A stretch of DNA of 61,855 nucleotides, from positions 1 to 61,855 of the forward strand of contig CANPWZ010000009.1 of the NCBI GenBank assembly GCA_947585425.1, read 5' to 3'. How positions within the stretch are numbered: position 1 is the first letter of the stretch; the number at the start of each line of letters is the position of its first letter. Made by a program: the position numbers and the translations under genes. The DNA is from an uncultured Oscillospiraceae bacterium. Its GTDB lineage: Bacteria; Bacillota; Clostridia; Oscillospirales; Oscillospiraceae. Below the pieces are notes generated by a model. The model worked only from the letters and a program-made list of their open reading frames with translations, did not search any database and had not been told where the DNA came from. Below are positions 59,775 through 61,855 of the stretch, in pieces.

Positions 59775-60631
59775 GCGCCATCTTCGGCCCCGCCGGCAAC
59801 TGCGACAGCTTCTCCAAGGCCCACAAGTCCTCTCTGGACGCGCCCAAATGGATCGCGGACTTTGGCCTGGACTGCTACGAATACCAGTGCGGCAAGGGGG
59901 TCCACGTGGGGGAGGAGTCCGCCAAAAAACTGGGGGAGAACGCCCGGGCCGCCGGGATCGTCCTGTCCCTTCACGCCCCCTACTTCATCAACCTGGCCAA
60001 CCCGGACCCGGACAGCCTGCAAAAGACCATCGGGTACATCACCGCCGCCTGTCTGGCCGCCTCCTGGATGGGGGCAAACCGCGTTGTGGTCCACTCCGGG
60101 GCCCTCATGGGCCGGAGCCGGGGGGAGGCCTTGGCCATCGCGAAGAAGTCCCTGGCGGAGGTCCTCGCCGCCTGCGACGGTCAGGGCTTCGGGCATATCG
60201 CCCTGTGCCCCGAGACCATGGGAAAGATCAATCAGCTGGGGGACCTGGACGAGGTGCTGGAGCTGTGCACCCTGGATGAACGGCTGATCCCCTGCATCGA
60301 CTTCGGCCACCTGTACGCCCGGTCCCTGGGGGCGGACGACGGCGCCGAGGCCGCGGAGCGGATGCTGGACCGGGTGGAGGAGGTCCTGGGCCCGGAGCGG
60401 GCCGCCCGGTTCCACAGCCACTTCTCCCACATCGAGTTCACTCCCAAGGGGGGCGAGAAGTGCCACCGCACCTTCGATGACGACGGCGGCTACGGCCCCG
60501 CCTGGGAGCCCCTGGCCGCCGCCGTGGCCCGCCGGGGATGGAGCCCGGCCTTCATCTGCGAGTCCGCCGGCACCCAGGCGGAGGACGCCCTGACCATGAA
60601 GCGGATCTACCGGCGGTACGCCGCCGAATGA
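59771..60631 (+). CDS. nfo: Endonuclease IV (AP endonuclease)
   Basis: A 286-residue TIM-barrel zinc enzyme that cleaves abasic sites in DNA. Metal ligands appear in order: LSLHAPYFINLA (His near 69), VVVHSGALMG, LCPETMGKINQLG, PCIDFGHLYAR, RFHSHFSHIEFT and a final Glu in FICESAGTQAEDAL. The start is GTG inside the yqeG stop (GTGA). The family name is secure from the ligand set; the first strand wording is somewhat diverged from the E. coli enzyme. Confidence 0.88.
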   Translation: MSAIFGPAGNCDSFSKAHKSSLDAPKWIADFGLDCYEYQCGKGVHVGEESAKKLGENARAAGIVLSLHAPYFINLANPDPDSLQKTIGYITAACLAASWMGANRVVVHSGALMGRSRGEALAIAKKSLAEVLAACDGQGFGHIALCPETMGKINQLGDLDEVLELCTLDERLIPCIDFGHLYARSLGADDGAEAAERMLDRVEEVLGPERAARFHSHFSHIEFTPKGGEKCHRTFDDDGGYGPAWEPLAAAVARRGWSPAFICESAGTQAEDALTMKRIYRRYAAE

Positions 60632-60647
60632 AAAGGAGTGCATCGAT

Positions 60648-61712
60648 ATGAACCATTTTGAGAAGATCGCCGCCAGGCTGCCCGAGTACGGCCTGGACGC
60701 CATGCTGGTCAACTCCGAACCCGGCGAGTTCTACGCCGCCGGCTTCCACGGGGAGGGCGTGGCCCTGGTGACCCCCGGCAGGACCTGGTACTACACCGAC
60801 TCCCGGTACATCGAGGCCGCCCAGCAACTGGTGAAGGGCGCGGAGGTGGACCTGGGGCTGCGGGGCAAGAGCTACGCCGCCCTGATCGGCGAGCTGTGCG
60901 CCGCCCACGGCGTCAAAAAGCTGGGCTTTGAGGAGCAGTATATGTCGGTGGCCGCCTATGACCGCTGGACCGCCGCCGTGGGAGCGGAGTTCGTGCCCGC
61001 CTCCGCCCTGCTCGCCAGGCTGCGCGCGGTGAAGGATGAGGAAGAACTGGCCGCCATGAAGGAGGCCCAGCGCCTCACCGACGCGGCCTTCACCGAGATC
61101 TTGAATGACTTAAGGCCCGGCGTGGCCGAGTGCGAGATCGCCGCCAAGCTGACCTATTACATGGCCCGCATGGGGGCGGAGCGCAACTCCTTCGACCCCA
61201 TCGTGGCCTGCGGGGCCAACGGCTCCAGGCCCCACGCCATCCCCAGCCAGAAGAAGATCGAGAAGGGACACTTCGTCACCATGGACTTCGGCTGCGTGGT
61301 GGGGGGCTACTGTTCCGACATGACCCGCACCGTGGCGGTGGGGGAGCTCTCCGACGAGATGAAGCTGGTCTATGACACCGTGCTGAAGGCCCAGTTGGAC
61401 AGCATCGCCGCCGCCCGCGCCGGGGTGCCGGGGGCGGACGTCCACGCCGTGGCCGCCAGGGTCATCGGCGACGCCGGCTACGGGGACTGCTTCGGCCACG
61501 GCCTGGGCCACTCGGTGGGCATCGAGATCCACGAGGATCCCAGCTTCGCCCCCCGGTGTACGGAGCCCAACCCCGTGGGCGCGGTGATCACCGTGGAGCC
61601 CGGCATCTACCTGCCCGGGAAGTTCGGCGTGCGCATCGAGGACATGGTGCGCCTCACCGAAGACGGCTGCGAGGATCTGACCCATTCCCCCAAAGAGCTC
61701 ATCATCCTCTAA
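60648..61712 (+). CDS. Xaa-Pro aminopeptidase (M24 family)
   Basis: A 354-residue metallopeptidase with a creatinase-like N-terminal domain (1-125) and a pita-bread M24 domain. Metal ligands: Asp in TMDFGCVVGGYCSDMTRTV (two Asp), His in CFGHGLGHSVGIEIHEDP, Glu in ITVEPGIYL and Glu in GVRIEDMVRL. It removes N-terminal residues before proline in the cytoplasm. AAGGAG precedes the ATG. Its location directly before efp is the common Firmicute order pepP-efp. Confidence 0.93.
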   Translation: MNHFEKIAARLPEYGLDAMLVNSEPGEFYAAGFHGEGVALVTPGRTWYYTDSRYIEAAQQLVKGAEVDLGLRGKSYAALIGELCAAHGVKKLGFEEQYMSVAAYDRWTAAVGAEFVPASALLARLRAVKDEEELAAMKEAQRLTDAAFTEILNDLRPGVAECEIAAKLTYYMARMGAERNSFDPIVACGANGSRPHAIPSQKKIEKGHFVTMDFGCVVGGYCSDMTRTVAVGELSDEMKLVYDTVLKAQLDSIAAARAGVPGADVHAVAARVIGDAGYGDCFGHGLGHSVGIEIHEDPSFAPRCTEPNPVGAVITVEPGIYLPGKFGVRIEDMVRLTEDGCEDLTHSPKELIIL

Positions 61713-61718
61713 AATGTC

Positions 61719-61747
61719 TTGCATTTGTTCAGAATATAGGGTATAAT
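61719..61747 (+). promoter_or_regulatory. Sigma-A promoter of efp
   Basis: TTGCAT, 17-bp spacer, TATAAT. Confidence 0.78.
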
Positions 61748-61796
61748 GACTTGACAATATGTGTCTGCCAACTTTTTTATACGGGAGGAATTACCC

Positions 61797-61855
61797 ATGG
61801 CAATGATCACCGCAGGCGATTTCCGCAACGGCGTGACCTTCGAGATGGACGGCAA
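61797..61855 (+). CDS. efp: Elongation factor P, N-terminal start (partial)
   Basis: The window ends in this gene. The visible 19 residues MAMITAGDFRNGVTFEMDG match the start of EF-P, which helps ribosomes through polyproline stretches. GGGAGGA lies before the ATG. The neighbouring proline-specific aminopeptidase is its usual partner in gene order. The modified loop residue lies beyond the window. Confidence 0.92.
   Translation, partial: MAMITAGDFRNGVTFEMDG

Overview
The window is a GC-rich chromosomal segment of an endospore-forming anaerobic Firmicute, most likely an Oscillospiraceae gut bacterium close to Flavonifractor, Lawsonibacter or Pseudoflavonifractor. That placement is an inference from the strong GC bias at third codon positions, the sporulation genes (SpoIID, PdaB-like deacetylase), an LtaS-type sulfatase, pyruvate:ferredoxin oxidoreductase, an ANTAR-type nitrogen regulator and consensus sigma-A promoters with purine-rich ribosome binding sites.

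Layout. 1-5.7 kb: end of tuf, azlCD, a lipid kinase, an LtaS-family membrane sulfatase, SpoIID. 5.8-11.3 kb: citrate synthase, then cysK divergent from an Rrf2 regulator with matching operators, then serC-serA. 11.5-17.6 kb: a secreted endogalactanase, a sugar nucleotidyltransferase, two tandem G3E metallochaperone GTPases (one with a long His/Asp/Glu tract) and a PdaB-like deacetylase. 17.7-30.2 kb: a nitrogen cluster with glnA, an ANTAR antiterminator, gltB-gltD, an acetyltransferase, an Amt-PII fusion and purF. 30.2-37.5 kb: ECF S-component, hotdog protein, aquaporin, RidA, a cation exchanger, an aconitase-family hydratase and two-subunit fumarase. 37.6-38.6 kb: a phage-like holin/amidase pair. 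38.7-50 kb: PFOR, ComM, SecG, LexA, ProBA and a CadC/HMA/P-type ATPase metal efflux operon. 50-55 kb: a SUV3-like helicase, then an AT-rich island carrying a single-chain restriction-modification enzyme. 55-61.9 kb: a proline-type symporter, a TetR regulator, a five-gene tRNA operon interleaved with a structured repeat, a YqeG phosphatase, endonuclease IV, an aminopeptidase P and the start of efp.

How the genes fit together. Citrate synthase and the aconitase-family enzyme, with PFOR supplying acetyl-CoA, give a partial oxidative route towards 2-oxoglutarate, which GOGAT (GltBD) and GlnA use for ammonia assimilation; Amt-PII imports and senses ammonium. The glnA and amt leaders both carry an intrinsic terminator after a short stem capped by a six-base loop with A at position 1 and G at position 4. 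This is the kind of RNA bound by ANTAR proteins, and an ANTAR gene lies directly after glnA, so a local antitermination circuit is the most coherent regulatory story here. A second circuit is the Rrf2 regulator with paired 21-bp operators at cysK and at its own promoter. The most foreign-looking segment is the restriction-modification island, whose promoter lies inside a 17-bp inverted repeat.
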